Source of the DNA: Vitis vinifera
Lineage: Eukaryota > Streptophyta > Magnoliopsida > Vitales > Vitaceae
Direction: 5' to 3'
Assembly: GCF_030704535.1 (NCBI RefSeq)
Contig: NC_081815.1
Location: 3,115,001-3,179,000 of the forward strand
DNA: 64,000 bases
Part shown: positions 22,033 to 34,584 of the stretch, piece after piece
How positions within the stretch are numbered: the stretch's first letter is position 1
Layout of the letters: every line of letters begins with the position of its first letter
Notes under the pieces: model-generated
The model's database searches: none
The model's input: only the letters and a program-made list of their open reading frames with translations
Told to the model about the DNA's origin: nothing
Position numbers and translations under genes: made by a program

Positions 22033-25000
22033 ATGGTTGCTTCTCGAAGCTCCTTCGCCTATTATTTCCTGCTCGTCCTTGTTTCGTTCTGTCTGCTCCG
22101 TTTGGGAGACCGAATCAATTACGAAACCCTAACCCTAACCCCACCACGAACCAATACAACGGCCGTAAGCGACGTAAACGACGTCGTTGACCGCGAAGCA
22201 GCACGGAGGAACTACATCGTCAGGTTTGTTGAGTACAAAGATGCTGAAGATCACCGAGCCTACCTCCAAGGAAAGATCGGATTGGACGGTTGGGAGTGGA
22301 TCGAGAGGCGGAATCCGGCGGCGAAATTTCCGACGGATTTCGGCGTGGTGGCGATCGATGACTCGGTTCGGACGGCTCTCATTGAGGAGTTTGAGAGATT
22401 GGAGCTCGTGAAGGATGTTTCAGCTGATTTGAGCTATTCGAGGAGCGTTCTCGCCGAGGGAGATGGCCGAGTGGGAGCATTCGTGGATGGGAAGAAACGG
22501 CCGGGGAAGATATTCTCCTCAATGTCGTACTGCGAAGGACAGTGTTATGCAACAGCTATTAGTAATTCCACGATTAGCTGGAATCGCCAGCTCTTGATGC
22601 AGGCAAGGCTTTTTCTCCCTTTGGTTGCTGAGAAAATGTTGGAAGAACGTAGATTGGAACCTTAAATCTTAACCTTTTATTTTATTTCATTTCTAGAAAA
22701 AATTGTGATCATTCGTTCAAGTAAGCCAAATAATCTGTTCAGTTGAGGTTTTGTGCTCAGTAGGTCCGTCCAAATAATAGAGGATACCGGATTATCTCTC
22801 TGCATTTTCTCAGCAACCAACATAGCATTAATAAATTTTAGTAATTGTGATTATAGAAGCCTGTAAAGAGGCTGTTCTTGTTCCATTTAATGAAATGTGG
22901 TGACTGTCTCAAGAACCTGAACCTTGATGCCCTTTGATTTTGCTAATAAAACGTGAGAGGGGAAGAAGAAATTTATTTCTCACTCAAGCAAGCTCAATAG
23001 TATTAAGATTTTGTTTTAGAATTTAGAAATCGAAACAACATAAAAAAAACTAATATTAATTCTTCTCCAGGTTACCTTAGCAAGCAAATGTTGGAATCTT
23101 CTATATTTATTATGTGTATATATTATCTTCAATGGAGTTACTGCAAACATGGTAGCAGAATCTTGTAGTGAGAGGGTTCTATATAGTGTAACTTGCTCCA
23201 TTTTTCAATTTAGAAGCTAGCCTTGCATGCATGTCCCTTATATTCATTCAGGTGTCATGTTATCCACTGTTTTCTTGCAGAGATACCAAGTTACTTCCTT
23301 CTTTGGAGCACGTGGGCTTTGGGAGAAAGGGTACACGGGTGCAAAGGTCAAAATGGCCATATTTGACACTGGCATTCGGGCGAATCACCCACATTTCCGG
23401 AACATCAAGGTATTCCTATTGAGAAAAGATTTTGGAGTTTTCTTTGCTTGGATATTTTTCTATTTAACATATCATTCACATTCTTGTTGATTGACTATGT
23501 AACTGTATTTCCAGTTTTAGTAAAACAGATTAGTTTTACTTCTAATGTGATCTTTTAGCACAGCAGTTAATATCATCTTTGCCAACTTTCAGGAGCGCAC
23601 AAATTGGACAAATGAGGATACACTAAATGACAATCTTGGGCATGGAACCTTTGTGGCAGGGGTTATTGCTGGTCAATATGACGAGTGTCTTGGTTTTGCA
23701 CCAGACACCGAGATTTACGCTTTTCGAGTATTTACAGATGCACAGGTAATGTATAGATTACGATATGACCAGATTCACATTAACCTTGTGACTGGAAGTA
23801 CCACTTATGTGTACTCTCTGTCCTAATGTGGTTGAAATATCTCTTTTCTTATCTGAAAATTTGATGAAAATTGGCTTTATTTGCAATAAGCCGTTGTAAG
23901 GTGTGAATTTCTTATGCTGCATGCATATGAAAGTGTAGTGATACTTTTTTCCTATTAGATGCAGTTTTGGCGGTCATTTTTCATCTTCTCTTTTCATGTG
24001 AATTTCATGTTCTTAGCATTACATTCTACCTATTAAAAAGAAATAAAAAATAAAAAATTCTTAGCATTGCATTCATCTTTTTTCAAATGAAAATCTTCTG
24101 GTTAAATTGTCACCTTCTAGTCATTAGCAGAAAATTTCTATTTAGTAGCAACAAATTCAAGTTATGTCAACCGTGTTTTACTCTCGCTTTGACCCTTGTC
24201 ACTGTTCAAGAAAGAAATGGACTGCAACTTATTTGGTAGGAGAGTCCTTAAACAAATAGTTTCACAGACAAACACAAAATAGTATCAAGCAAGATGGCAT
24301 GTTGAAGGCATAGAGGCCTTAAATTCACTGTGCAGTCAGCACAAATAGTTTCATAGACGGCATAAAGTAGCATCAAGCAAAAAAGGGATAAAACTGCAAA
24401 GCATTTAAGCCAAGTGGAAGGGTGAAGAAGGCTAGTTCATAGATATTTGTGTTCAGCCTGCTGAGCATGAGTTTTATTGACATCAAGAAAAAAGAATCAA
24501 GCCTGGCTTAAACTGTCCTTCATTTTTCTAATGCTTATCTCAAAAAAATATAACCTTTGCAAGATTATGAGAAGTTTGTATTCAGCTTATTGCAGGTATC
24601 ATACACATCATGGTTCCTTGATGCATTCAACTATGCCATTGCAACCAATATGGATGTGCTAAATTTGAGCATAGGTGGACCTGATTACTTGGATCTTCCA
24701 TTTGTAGAGAAGGTGAGATTCTTCACATGCTATTTATGGCTTAATGATTAGTTATAATTCCATGTGATATTCTCTAGGCTTGGAGGATCATAGAGATTGT
24801 TTATTATGAATTTGACTTATTTCATTGGAGGTAGGTTGATTGCTGCATTGTTGATTTACCCAAATGGTTGAGGCATAGTTTTAAAAAGTGCAAGGTGCAA
24901 AAGACTCTTACAACTTATCCTATCAAAAAAAAAAGTCTCTTACAACTTAGGCACAAGGCATAACGCAAGGTGTGTGTATGAGTGAAGTGAACGTGACCTA

Positions 25001-28000
25001 GGATGCATATCAATTTTATAAAATATGACCCAAAATCTAAATCCAATCATTTAAAATTTCAAAAATTTAAAAGAATCATTTAACAAAAAAAAAAAAATGA
25101 CATTATATAAATTTCAATATACAATTAGAAATTTCAAAAAATAAAAGTATTTAAAAAGGAAAAGTAAAGTAGGTAAGGCATGTCTCTCCAACACGGTGCA
25201 TGCCTTGGCAAGCGAGGTACTATAAGTAGGGAGTGGTTGCACTTTGGGCTTTTAAAACTATGGCTCAAGGTACTTTGGAGGTCATTGTTATTTGTGACCC
25301 TGAAAGACCTTTGAAATCCTAGTTCTTGAAAGTATTTTATAAAGTTGTTAATAGTTTCAGTGTGCCCTATGCATCTAGTTTGTTCTTGTTGTTCTATGCA
25401 TTCATCCACTTGGACCACTTCCATTGCACTTTTAGGAGTGTGCTCAAACTTCACTACCTGGACCTGGTTGTTTCAAAATGACTTTTGGGTATTTTGGTCA
25501 CTGAATTAAATATCCATGACTTATGAAAAACTCAGTTGGTTAGCTTTCACAGGAAAGTGAAACCTTAATTAACTCTTTGTCATGTGTTTACATAAATATT
25601 ACATATATTTCTTTAAATGTTTATTCCACTGAGTGTTGCGGCTTCTATTTACTAATAACAGAGCATTTAAATGTTGCTTCATCATTCACCAGGTTTGGGA
25701 ACTAACAGCAAATAACATTATCATGGTTTCGGCAATTGGAAATGATGGACCACTTTATGGTACTTTGAACAATCCTGCAGATCAAAGCGATGTTATTGGT
25801 GTTGGTGGTATTGACTATGGTGATCACATAGCTTCATTCTCTTCTCGTGGCATGAGTACTTGGGAAATTCCTCATGGGTAATCTTTTCATTTATTTTCGC
25901 TTCCTTTTTGTGCAGTTCAAGTTTGTCTCAACTTTGGCTCTTCTTTGGTAATGGAAGATAAATTTTTTTGTTTGCAACCAATGACTAAAATAATTTTGTT
26001 GATCCTTCAAGGGAAGGGAAAAGAGGCGTGGGGGGATGTTGTTGGGGTGTCACTTGGGGGTGAGTCAAAACTGTTTGGAATCCCTGTATAAGTCATGACC
26101 CAAACTGCTGTGGATTTGAGGTAGGTTCTTGCACATGCTTGGGATTGGATGAGAGGAGTCTCATTTGAGACAAGAAGTTTAGTGCAGTTTCCAACTGGTG
26201 TTGTGTGGAATGTGTGGGTTCCACCAAAAGTGAGCTTTTTTGTGTGGGACTTGGAGGAAAGCTTTGACTCTCAACTTCAAAGGAGGGGTTGGTCATTGAC
26301 CAATCATCGCTTCCTTTGTCTAGGTCATGGAGATTCGATTTACCACATCTTTTTGCATTGTGGTAAGGCAAAGGTGTTGTGGGAGCTATTGTTCTCTCTT
26401 TTTAGGGTTTATTGGGTGATGCAGTTCACTGTTAGAGAGACTTTGTTAGGTTGACATGACTCTTTTGTTGGAAGAAGGTGGAAAAAGGTTTGGACAACAA
26501 CACCTTTATGTCTCTTCTAGATAATATGGAAAGAGAGAAACAAAAGATCTTTTGAGAATGTGGAGCTCTCTGTCCAAAGGCTAAAAATCTTGTTTTTGTG
26601 TAACCTATTAACCTAGACCAAACTGTTTATTGGCGAAAGGTCGATGTTCATAATCGATTTTATTGATTGGTTGGGTTCAATTTGAGGGAAGGAGTAGTTT
26701 TTTGTTTTCTCTTCTTTTTTTTGGCGGCCATTGTATACATTGTGTACTTTGGTGAGCCCCCTTTTTGGCACTTTTCAATACTATTTTCATTTACTAATCA
26801 AAAAAGAAAAAACAAGTTTCTCATTTGAGAAGTTCCCTACAACAATTCCTTATCCCATTTCTTGTACATAGATATTCTCATATAAGTACACCTGTCATAA
26901 ATGAAGATGGGCGTTTCTGTTCAATGTGTAAATATAAATGCCAACCACCAGTAGGTAGTTTATTTTATCCTGCAAAAGTGGAAGGTTTCAATTATCTAAA
27001 GATGCCTCCATGCCTATGTTTTCAAGAGTTGATGGATCTATACTTAGATGCTTGCACCTGACATGAACGGTAAGCTAACAAAACATTGACACCTCATTTG
27101 ATAAAAGTATGTTATTAGGTGAGATTTCCTTTGTCATCTTATCAAGATCCACTAAACACTCAAGTTCCTTCATGTTAAAAAATAATATTACCTTGAGCCT
27201 CCAAGTGTGAGAAATTCCAAACTCCCAGCCTGAAATCACTGCTGGGGTATGATTTTCTCAGTTTCTTACACTCAGAAGTTAATAGATTCTTCAACAGCCT
27301 TTAATTATGGAATGTTTTAGGACCTGTTAAAGGAGTAATTCTAAAACAGTGAAATTTCTGCTTTCATAGATATGGTCGAGTGAAGCCAGATGTTGTCGCA
27401 TATGGAAGGGAAATTATGGGATCCAGTATCAGTGCTAATTGTAAAAGTTTATCAGGCACTAGCGTTGCAAGCCCTGTGGTTGCTGGTGTGGTCTGTCTGC
27501 TTGTAAGTGTCATCCCTGAACACGACCGCAAGAACATTTTAAATCCAGCAAGCATGAAGCAAGCACTGGTCGAAGGCGCAGCAAGGCTTCCTGATGCCAA
27601 TATGTATGAGCAGGGTGCAGGCAGAGTTCATCTGTGAGTCCTCCAAGTTGCCAAGTCTCTCTCTTTTACATGCAAATATTTTTCCTGTGTTCTTGTTAAT
27701 ATGATTGTTATTGCTGTTGGGTGTCGTTATTTATAGGTGTTGTTATCACAATTATTTCTAATATTTGTAATTTTTCTATATTTAACTTCTCAGGTTGGAA
27801 TCTTATGAAATCCTGAAGAGCTACCAACCTCGGGCAAGCATCTTTCCTAGCATTCTTGATTATACGGACTGCCCTTATTCTTGGCCCTTCTGTCGTCAAC
27901 CGCTCTATGCAGGTGCCATGCCTGTTATCTTCAATGCTACCATTTTGAATGGGATGGGGGTACTTGGATATGTTGAAAGTCCTCCAACATGGCATCCTTC

Positions 28001-30029
28001 AGAGGAGGAAGGCAATCTTCTCAGCATTCGCTTCACATACTCAGAAGTCATATGGCCTTGGACTGGTTATCTAGCACTCCACATGCAAATAAAAGAAGAA
28101 GCTGCACTGTTTTCTGGAGAGATTGAGGGCAATGTAACTGTGAAAATATATAGCCCACCAGCTCAAGGAGAAAAGAATGTTCGAAGAAGTACCTGTGTAC
28201 TTCAGTTGAAACTAAAAGTGGTTCCAACTCCTCCAAGATCAAAAAGAGTCCTTTGGGATCAATTTCACAGTATCAAATATCCACCTGGTTATATTCCAAG
28301 AGACTCTTTGGATGTTCGCAATGACATTCTTGATTGGCATGGAGATCATCTGCACACAAATTTTCATATTATGTTTAACATGTTAAGAGATGCTGGATAC
28401 TATGTTGAAACACTGGGTTCACCTCTTACTTGCTTTGATGCCCGCCAGTATGGTACCCTTCTTCTGGTGGATCTCGAAGATGAGTACTTTAAAGAAGAGA
28501 TCCAAAAACTTAGGGACGATGTTATCAATACTGGATTGGGCTTGGCTGTATTTGCAGAATGGTATAATGTGGATACAATGGTGAAGATGAGATTTTTCGA
28601 TGACAACACACGGAGCTGGTGGACCCCTGTTACTGGAGGTGCAAATATTCCTGCTCTGAATGATCTTTTGGCACCATTTGGGATTGCTTTTGGAGATAAG
28701 ATACTCAATGGTGATTTTTCTATTGATGGTGAGCATAGTCGATATGCATCTGGAACGGATATTGTAAGGTTTCCAGCAGGTGGGTATGTGCATGCCTTCC
28801 CTTTCATGGATAGCTCGGAGAGTGCAGCCACTCAGAATGTACTGCTAACTTCTGGCATGGCCAAGGTAAGATGACACAGTAACTCATATATTTCTGGTTG
28901 ATGATAAAAAGAAAAGAATGAGGATGAAAAAATAGAATCTCTTGTATTTATAATTTCCTTATATGAGGAAAGGTGTTACATGTTTACCATTCAATTATTC
29001 CTAAAACGTAAGTGGTTGGGAAGAATTGTGGCAACATAATTTAACATTCTTCCTCATGCATTGTTTTTGAATAAAAGGAGTATTGCACCCTAGAACACCG
29101 AAATCTCTCTAGTTATGATCCCTTGAAAAACATGTCACTTCTATTCCACTTCATGTAATAATTTCCTTGGTGTTTGAAATATGAACTTTTGTCTGTTGAG
29201 GAATGCAGGCAGACTCTCCCATTCTTGGCCTTCTGGAGTTGGGTGAGGGTCGTATTGCCGTTTATGGAGACTCCAACTGTTTGGACAGCAGCCACATGGT
29301 TACTCACTGTTATTGGCTTCTAAGAAAAATATTAGATTTCACCAGTGGGAATATCAAAGATCCAGTGCTTTTCTCAACTTCTGTTAGACGAGCTGCAGCC
29401 TTGTACCAAGATGACAACCAATTACCATCTCGAAGAACTGATGTTGATTTTTCTACATATTCTGCTGTTGTAGGAAAGGAATTGATCTGCAGAAGTGACT
29501 CCAGGTTTGAGGTATGGGGGACTAAAGGTTACAGTATACATGTCATGGGAAGAAACCGAAGATTGCCAGGTTATCCTGCTATTGATTTGGGCAGAGGTTT
29601 AAACTCCACTGTTGAGACTTCCAATTTGAAGCAGCCCCAGTGGACTCAAAATAATAAAGGCGAACATTCAGGAAACAATATCTTTGGTTTGCTCTACAGA
29701 GACGAGGTAATAGATTGAAAACTGATTGTACAATATTTATCTCTCTCTAGGCTGAAGGTTTCTAATCTTTCTTTGCTCACATGCAGCTTGATATGCCTGT
29801 GCTAGTTGCTAGTCATTGGCTTGTCCCGGCTCTTGTTGCCATTTCTGGTTAGTGGATATTTATGCTGTATATCCAATTGTAAAAAATCTTGATTGATAAG
29901 TTGTCTTATTTCAGTTGGCATATCTGCTGTTTGTTAGGTCTTCTGCTTTTCTTAAGCTTTTGGCGAATTCGACAGAAGCGGCGCCGGCGTAGGAAAGGAT
30001 CAAGCTCTGGTCGATTAGGTAATCTTTAG
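22033..30029 (+). CDS. S1P: Site-1 protease, subtilisin-like SBT6.1 (S1P)
   Basis: Golgi membrane-anchored serine protease of the SKI-1/S1P class. In plants it cleaves lumenal domains of membrane bZIP factors such as bZIP17/28, and also precursors such as RALF23. Ten exons: 22033-22602, 23281-23409, 23593-23745, 24596-24712, 25693-25877, 27370-27633, 27794-28865, 29209-29706, 29787-29847 and 29938-30029; 1046 residues, about the Arabidopsis length. The N-terminus is a signal peptide. Catalytic Asp219 (FDTG), His250 (GHGT), oxyanion Asn340 (GND) and Ser416 (GTSVASP) are all present. The C-terminus is one membrane segment ([13 protein letters not shown] onward) and a basic tail ([11 protein letters not shown]). 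The first exon ends CAG|GCAAGG, so intron 1 is GC-AG; reading on would hit a stop. The TATA box, uORF and a duplicated last exon are listed separately. Introns 3, 4 and 5 carry mobile-element debris. Confidence 0.96.
24027..24057 (+). mobile_element. Minimal LINE-tail insertion (31 bp) in S1P intron 3
   Basis: TACCTATTAAAAAGAAAT... followed by A-rich sequence is flanked by TTCTTAGCATTACATTC (24010-24026) and TTCTTAGCATTGCATTC (24058-24074). The 17-bp duplication has one mismatch. The insert looks like only the 3' tip and tail of a LINE (compare TTACTAATCAAAAAAG at the end of the intron 5 LINE). Confidence 0.65.
24874..25262. mobile_element. TIR-bounded nonautonomous DNA element in S1P intron 4
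   Basis: 389 bp bounded by inverted ends: CATAGTTTTAAAAAGTGCAA at 24874 and, reversed, CATAGTTTTAAAAGCCCAAA at 25262. The interior holds GCAAGG, GGTGCATGCC and CCTTGGCAAGCG motifs of the type seen in common plant MITE-like repeats. No clear target duplication. A tiny LINE tail is nested inside near the left end. Confidence 0.6.
24918..24934 (+). mobile_element. Minimal LINE-tail insertion (17 bp) nested in the intron 4 TIR element
   Basis: TCCTATCAAAAAAAAAA lies between GACTCTTACAACTTA (24903-24917) and GTCTCTTACAACTTA (24935-24949), a 15-bp duplication with one mismatch. It has the same form as the insertion in intron 3. Confidence 0.65.
26171..26818 (+). mobile_element. 5'-truncated LINE (L1-type) in S1P intron 5
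   Basis: Encodes the C-terminal zinc-binding region of an L1 reverse transcriptase: [20 protein letters not shown], then [14 protein letters not shown] and a degenerate end. The 3' noncoding tail follows (GATTGGTTGGGTTC, GTATACATTGTGTAC, TTACTAATC plus poly-A). TCTCATTTGAGA occurs at 26159-26170 and 26819-26830, a perfect 12-bp target duplication. The LINE-like reading frame may extend slightly left of this point, so the left edge is less sure than the right. Confidence 0.8.
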
Positions 30030-30054
30030 TACAGATAAGTTTTCTGTTTATTAG

Positions 30055-30173
30055 GTCTTCTGCTTTTTCAAAATTTTGGCAACTTTGAGATGAGACACCG
30101 GCAGAGGAAAGGAGATCCGGCTGTTTGGCCAGTAGTCACAGATAAATTTTCAGTTGCCTTTCTCCTGTTGTAG
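30055..30173 (+). other. Duplicated, still-open alternative last exon of S1P
   Basis: The segment carrying the last S1P exon is repeated with a 117-bp period. Acceptor TTGTTAG|GTCTTCTGC (29938) recurs as TTATTAG|GTCTTCTGC (30055). Spliced from the same donor (29847), the copy reads GLLLFQNFGNFEMRHRQRK and on to TAG at 30171-30173 without interruption. It would keep the membrane-segment start but replace the [11 protein letters not shown] tail. Downstream, ACAGATAAGTTTTC also recurs as ACAGATAAATTTTC. Whether it is used is unknown; otherwise it is 3' UTR. Confidence 0.6.
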
Positions 30174-32184
30174 TATCATCCTCACACAACACAAAAGTCC
30201 TTCTGTAATGTCAATACAGAACCTGAGAGTTATGGCGCTCACATCAATACAGGAATTAGTTTTTGATCCATTCACATAGTTTTGTGGCAATTTTTTTGGA
30301 TGATTTCCCATGGTATAAATTTTTGGAGAAGTGATAGATCGTCATGGGTTCCTTTCAGGATAGGGTTTCAACAGCATTAGAATTAGAAGCATCACTCATA
30401 TTCTTTGCAAGGGTAAGAATTGTTAATATGTTCTATTAAAACCCAGACTTTTACTTTCCAATTGAACTCTACATGGTGATAAAAAGAGAACTCTTGAGTT
30501 TAATCTTTATATGGTTATAGTCTTATAAAAAGGGAACTCTTGAGGTACAGACTATGAGCTCAACCAACTGTAAGAACGGCAAATCTTGGAAAGAGGAGTT
30601 GGTTGTCTTGTGTGCCATGAAATCGTTTTTGTTTGAGACCATGGTACCAATTAATCAAATCGGTTCTTTCACAGCTGTAAAATCCCTTTGGGAGACTGAA
30701 AGTTAGGGTCTTTTCTTGGCCATTGGTCCCCTCTTTGATTCTGTGAGTATGAATGGCTAGAATCTTGGACGGTGCCATGGTCGTTGCCCGTTGGTTAGAT
30801 TCCTTGGAGGAATCACATGAATTCCAATCCCAGAAGAAAAAGAAAAGATAAAAAGGATGGGCATTCCACTTCAGTGAGCAGATACTATGCAATAAATGTC
30901 TGCAAATTGCAGTTTCGTGTTGGAAAAAAGGTCCAACAAACAAACCAAAGCGTAGCGCAATATGTGACAAAAAATTTCGAATTATTTCTCAAATTCTGAA
31001 AATTTATAATGCCATAAAATGCAAGTTAGTTGATTGGGTAGATTTGGCTTCTCCAAAATTAGGTAGGCAGACGTTGGCGCCAGTAGCCCAGCTCTATCGA
31101 GACACCAAGTCAAAATTGGTAACATTTTGGTGCGATTGATTTTCAGCCAAGTTGTAGGGGCAGTTCAGTAAATAGAAAACTTGCCACCATCTCCCATGTG
31201 CCAATGCTGACTCTGTAAGGCAAAAGCGTGGTCCAACCCACCACCACCACCTGCACCTGCCACCTCAACAATTTGTTTCTAGTAAAAGGCAAGAAGACAA
31301 TCACGTGCATGAATATTGCCAAACTTTCATGTGCTGGCCAGCAGCCTATTCAAATATGAACCCTCACCCCTCATCTTCAATTACCTCTGCATTTGGATAA
31401 GATGTTGGTTGACATCAAGACCAATATCATACTCATTTTCTGGTTTTCATGAGACCCCACAAGGAAGAACGTACAAGTTCACTCCATCTAGTAGAAACTA
31501 AGTGGGTCTAACCCTACAAGCCCTTTTCCGGATAAGGATCCCACCACTTTTACCTAAACCATCTACTTGACATTCCCATCATTTCGAATTATACCAGTGG
31601 TCTGCTGGTCCCAACAGCAATGAACACATTCTACTCCGTTAATGGACACCATCAAGCACATTTCTTCACATATGTAACAGCCATGTGATGATACAAGGTC
31701 GAGCTTGTGGAATGTTTGAAGTTTTGATTCTGGATAGCCATCATAAAGAACATTGGTGGTGCACATGTCCCCCAACAGTGCCCAGGTCCACCCATCAAAT
31801 TTAATCTACAAATAGGGTGCCCCTACTACCCTACATGACTGCTAAAACAGGAAACAAAAATAAATGTATTCTACAGTAGATTCTGATCAAACATTTGAAT
31901 TTCAAATAAGAGGGAAACAGATGATGAAGCCAGAAGATAAAAGGGAAAAAGTCTACAAGATATCAGTGGCCAAATCAAAGCCAACAAACAAAGGATCAAA
32001 CAAAAGAATAGAATCAAGATCTCCATTATTTTGTTGTATAAGCATTAATAAATACATTTTTTAAAAGAAAAAAAGGATAGAAGGGGAAAAAATGGTGGCT
32101 GTTATCTCATGTAGAATGGCATTCTTGCAATTGAGACTAGTGATGGTATAAGAATAAAGGGGTGGGTCTTTACAGAAATGAGCG
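30174..32184. other. Convergent spacer between S1P and PERK1, no gene recognised
   Basis: Contains the S1P 3' UTR and unremarkable low-copy sequence. A 136-codon minus-strand frame (30560-30970) has no recognisable domain. A short direct repeat (AAAAAGAGAACTCTTGAG near 30480 and AAAAAGGGAACTCTTGAG near 30530) is present. Confidence 0.4.
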
Positions 32185-34532
32185 TTATTTTTCAGAGCCT
32201 CCACTGTAGCCTCGACTGTCTTTCTTCATCTTTCCCATCTCCATCTCTCGGGTGGTTCGTTGGCCTTCGCTACTTGAGCCAGATGGATACAAACCATATT
32301 CACTTGTAGGTCCACTGTACTCACTGCTGCCATAGTCCCTGCTTGCCAACGCCATCTTTCTGAATTTTATCATGTCCTCATTGTACTGGTTGGTGTCATA
32401 GTCTGAACTTCCATGGGAACTGTAGATTGAGCTTTGCCCAGGTCTCATTCCTTCATTAAGATCAGATAGAGATGCATCTCCTTCCAATGCCCGGACAATC
32501 TGTTGGTTTCCAGTTGACTCTTAAGTTGTTAGAAGTTAACTTTACAAGCAAACAACACATACATTTAAAATAGCATGCTGCCTCTGAGTATCAAACCAGA
32601 ATTAAGCACATTACCAGGGTGCTGGGGCTAGCGTGTAATGTCAAACCCAGTCATCAGTGAAGAATTTTCAGCAAAGGATTTATTACTATAATTAAAATGC
32701 TCTATATGCAAGTATAACCACTACCTACATGTTTCACTATTCTAAGGTAGTCAAGTCAGTTCAACAAGGATCATGTACATACTAGTAATTAATTGGGCTA
32801 CTTGAAATGAATCTTCAAGCCACGATATGTGCTAAAATAATTACCTGGCTCATTCTTGGTCGACGCCGGGCTGAATGACGCACACAAGCAGCAGCACAAG
32901 CAACCATGCGAGCCATTTCGTGGTGGTTGTAATCCTTTTGCAAGCGCGGATCAACAAGAGTATCAAAGTTTCCATCTTCAAGAGCTCTTGTGAGCAAAGG
33001 TCTCGCCTATGATTCCAGTACAGTTGGTTAGTCTAATGCTCTCAAACACAACTTTCCATACTTGAAAAAGAAAAGAAGTTGAGGATTTACTAAGGAAAAA
33101 CTCCCATTAAAGAATATGACATAAAAGACTTGCTCCCTCTGTCTAGTTATCATTTGGTCTACAAACTATCAACACATAGCCAATGCTTAGAAGAGAAAAC
33201 TATAGTGGAGGTACAAGTGACAACTTACCCAGTCCACCAAACTATCTTCCATGAAGGTTTGGTTTGCATCAACAGGTCTGCGACCAGTAAGCAACTCAAG
33301 AAGCATGACTCCAAAGGAGAAAACATCTGACTTGTCTGAAAGTTTCCCACTTGCAGCATATTCTGGAGCCAAGTACCTGCAGGTGGAGAGCGTGTGAGAA
33401 TGTGAAGAAACCATAATAAGAGCAAAATGTTGAAGAGTATTCAGGATTCAGATAAAACTCTGGTCTAGATGAGTCATGAAAACATAGTCTAAAGCACATT
33501 ATAATAGATCCATCCACAGTCATGACAGATTGAGAGTTTCAAGGGAATTTTAAACTTATAAAACCATGGATCTAAAACTAACTACTGACATAATCAGTAA
33601 CTCATTGAATGCCAACTGGAACTCTCTCAGAACTTTAAGGTTTCATTACAGAGGGTCCAAGTGCAGCCTATAAAAACTAGAAGTGAATGCTTGAACACAA
33701 GATTTTAACCAAATATTTTAAGACAGATGCATTTGGCAAAGCAAGAAGTAGGCAGAAAGACATTGTTCATTGATGCTAGAACACATAGTATTAGCACAAC
33801 TTGGAACTCGATAAAAAGAGAAGGCTCGACTACAACTCATCCCAAACCAAATGTCAACCATAAAAACTACACCTTAAGCAAAATACAATGGGATGAATTT
33901 TGGTCTTACCCAAAAGTTCCCATTACCCGAGTCGAGACATGAGTATTGGCATCAGAAGAAAACTTAGCAAGTCCAAAATCTGCAACCTGAGACAAAAGAA
34001 TTCATGTTTGTTAACTTAAACATTATAGTAAACACCAATAAGCCCGGACATCCAATGGAAATTGAATCAATCAATTGGGTTTTACACGGAATTCAAAATC
34101 AGTGCAGACAGATGCACTTAAATTTCAGCAGTCAAGATAAAAATAAGTAAAGACGTGAACTTCAAGATAAAAATTACAAAGTCTTTCAGATGAAATGAAA
34201 GATGAACCTCATAACAAAATCAACAGGGATGTTAATCAGGCAGCACAAAGAAGAGAATTTTGTGTATGAGGTCAAACTTAGCGATGCCTATTCATGGTTT
34301 AACAAATTTTATGTTCAGTCAGCCTGAGGAACAAACCAAGAATCACATATTTGAATCCCCACCTTTGCCTCAAACTTGAAATCCAAAAGTATATTAGCTG
34401 CCTTGATATCGCGATGAATGATCTTAGGGTGACCTGCAAATACAGATTAAATCTCAGTTCAATTTTAATGTCTTTAAATGAAGTTACCTTCTGATTTAAA
34501 ATGAGAAGGTACACATGTACAAATTAGTGTGG

Positions 34533-34584
<52 letters not shown>

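Noticed and set aside
25134-25454. 106-codon minus-strand frame in S1P intron 4
   Set aside because: Overlaps the end of the TIR element and shows no homology; no transcript signals.
30560-30970. 136-codon minus-strand frame in the S1P-PERK1 spacer
   Set aside because: No domain or splice context, and low-complexity F runs; probably chance.
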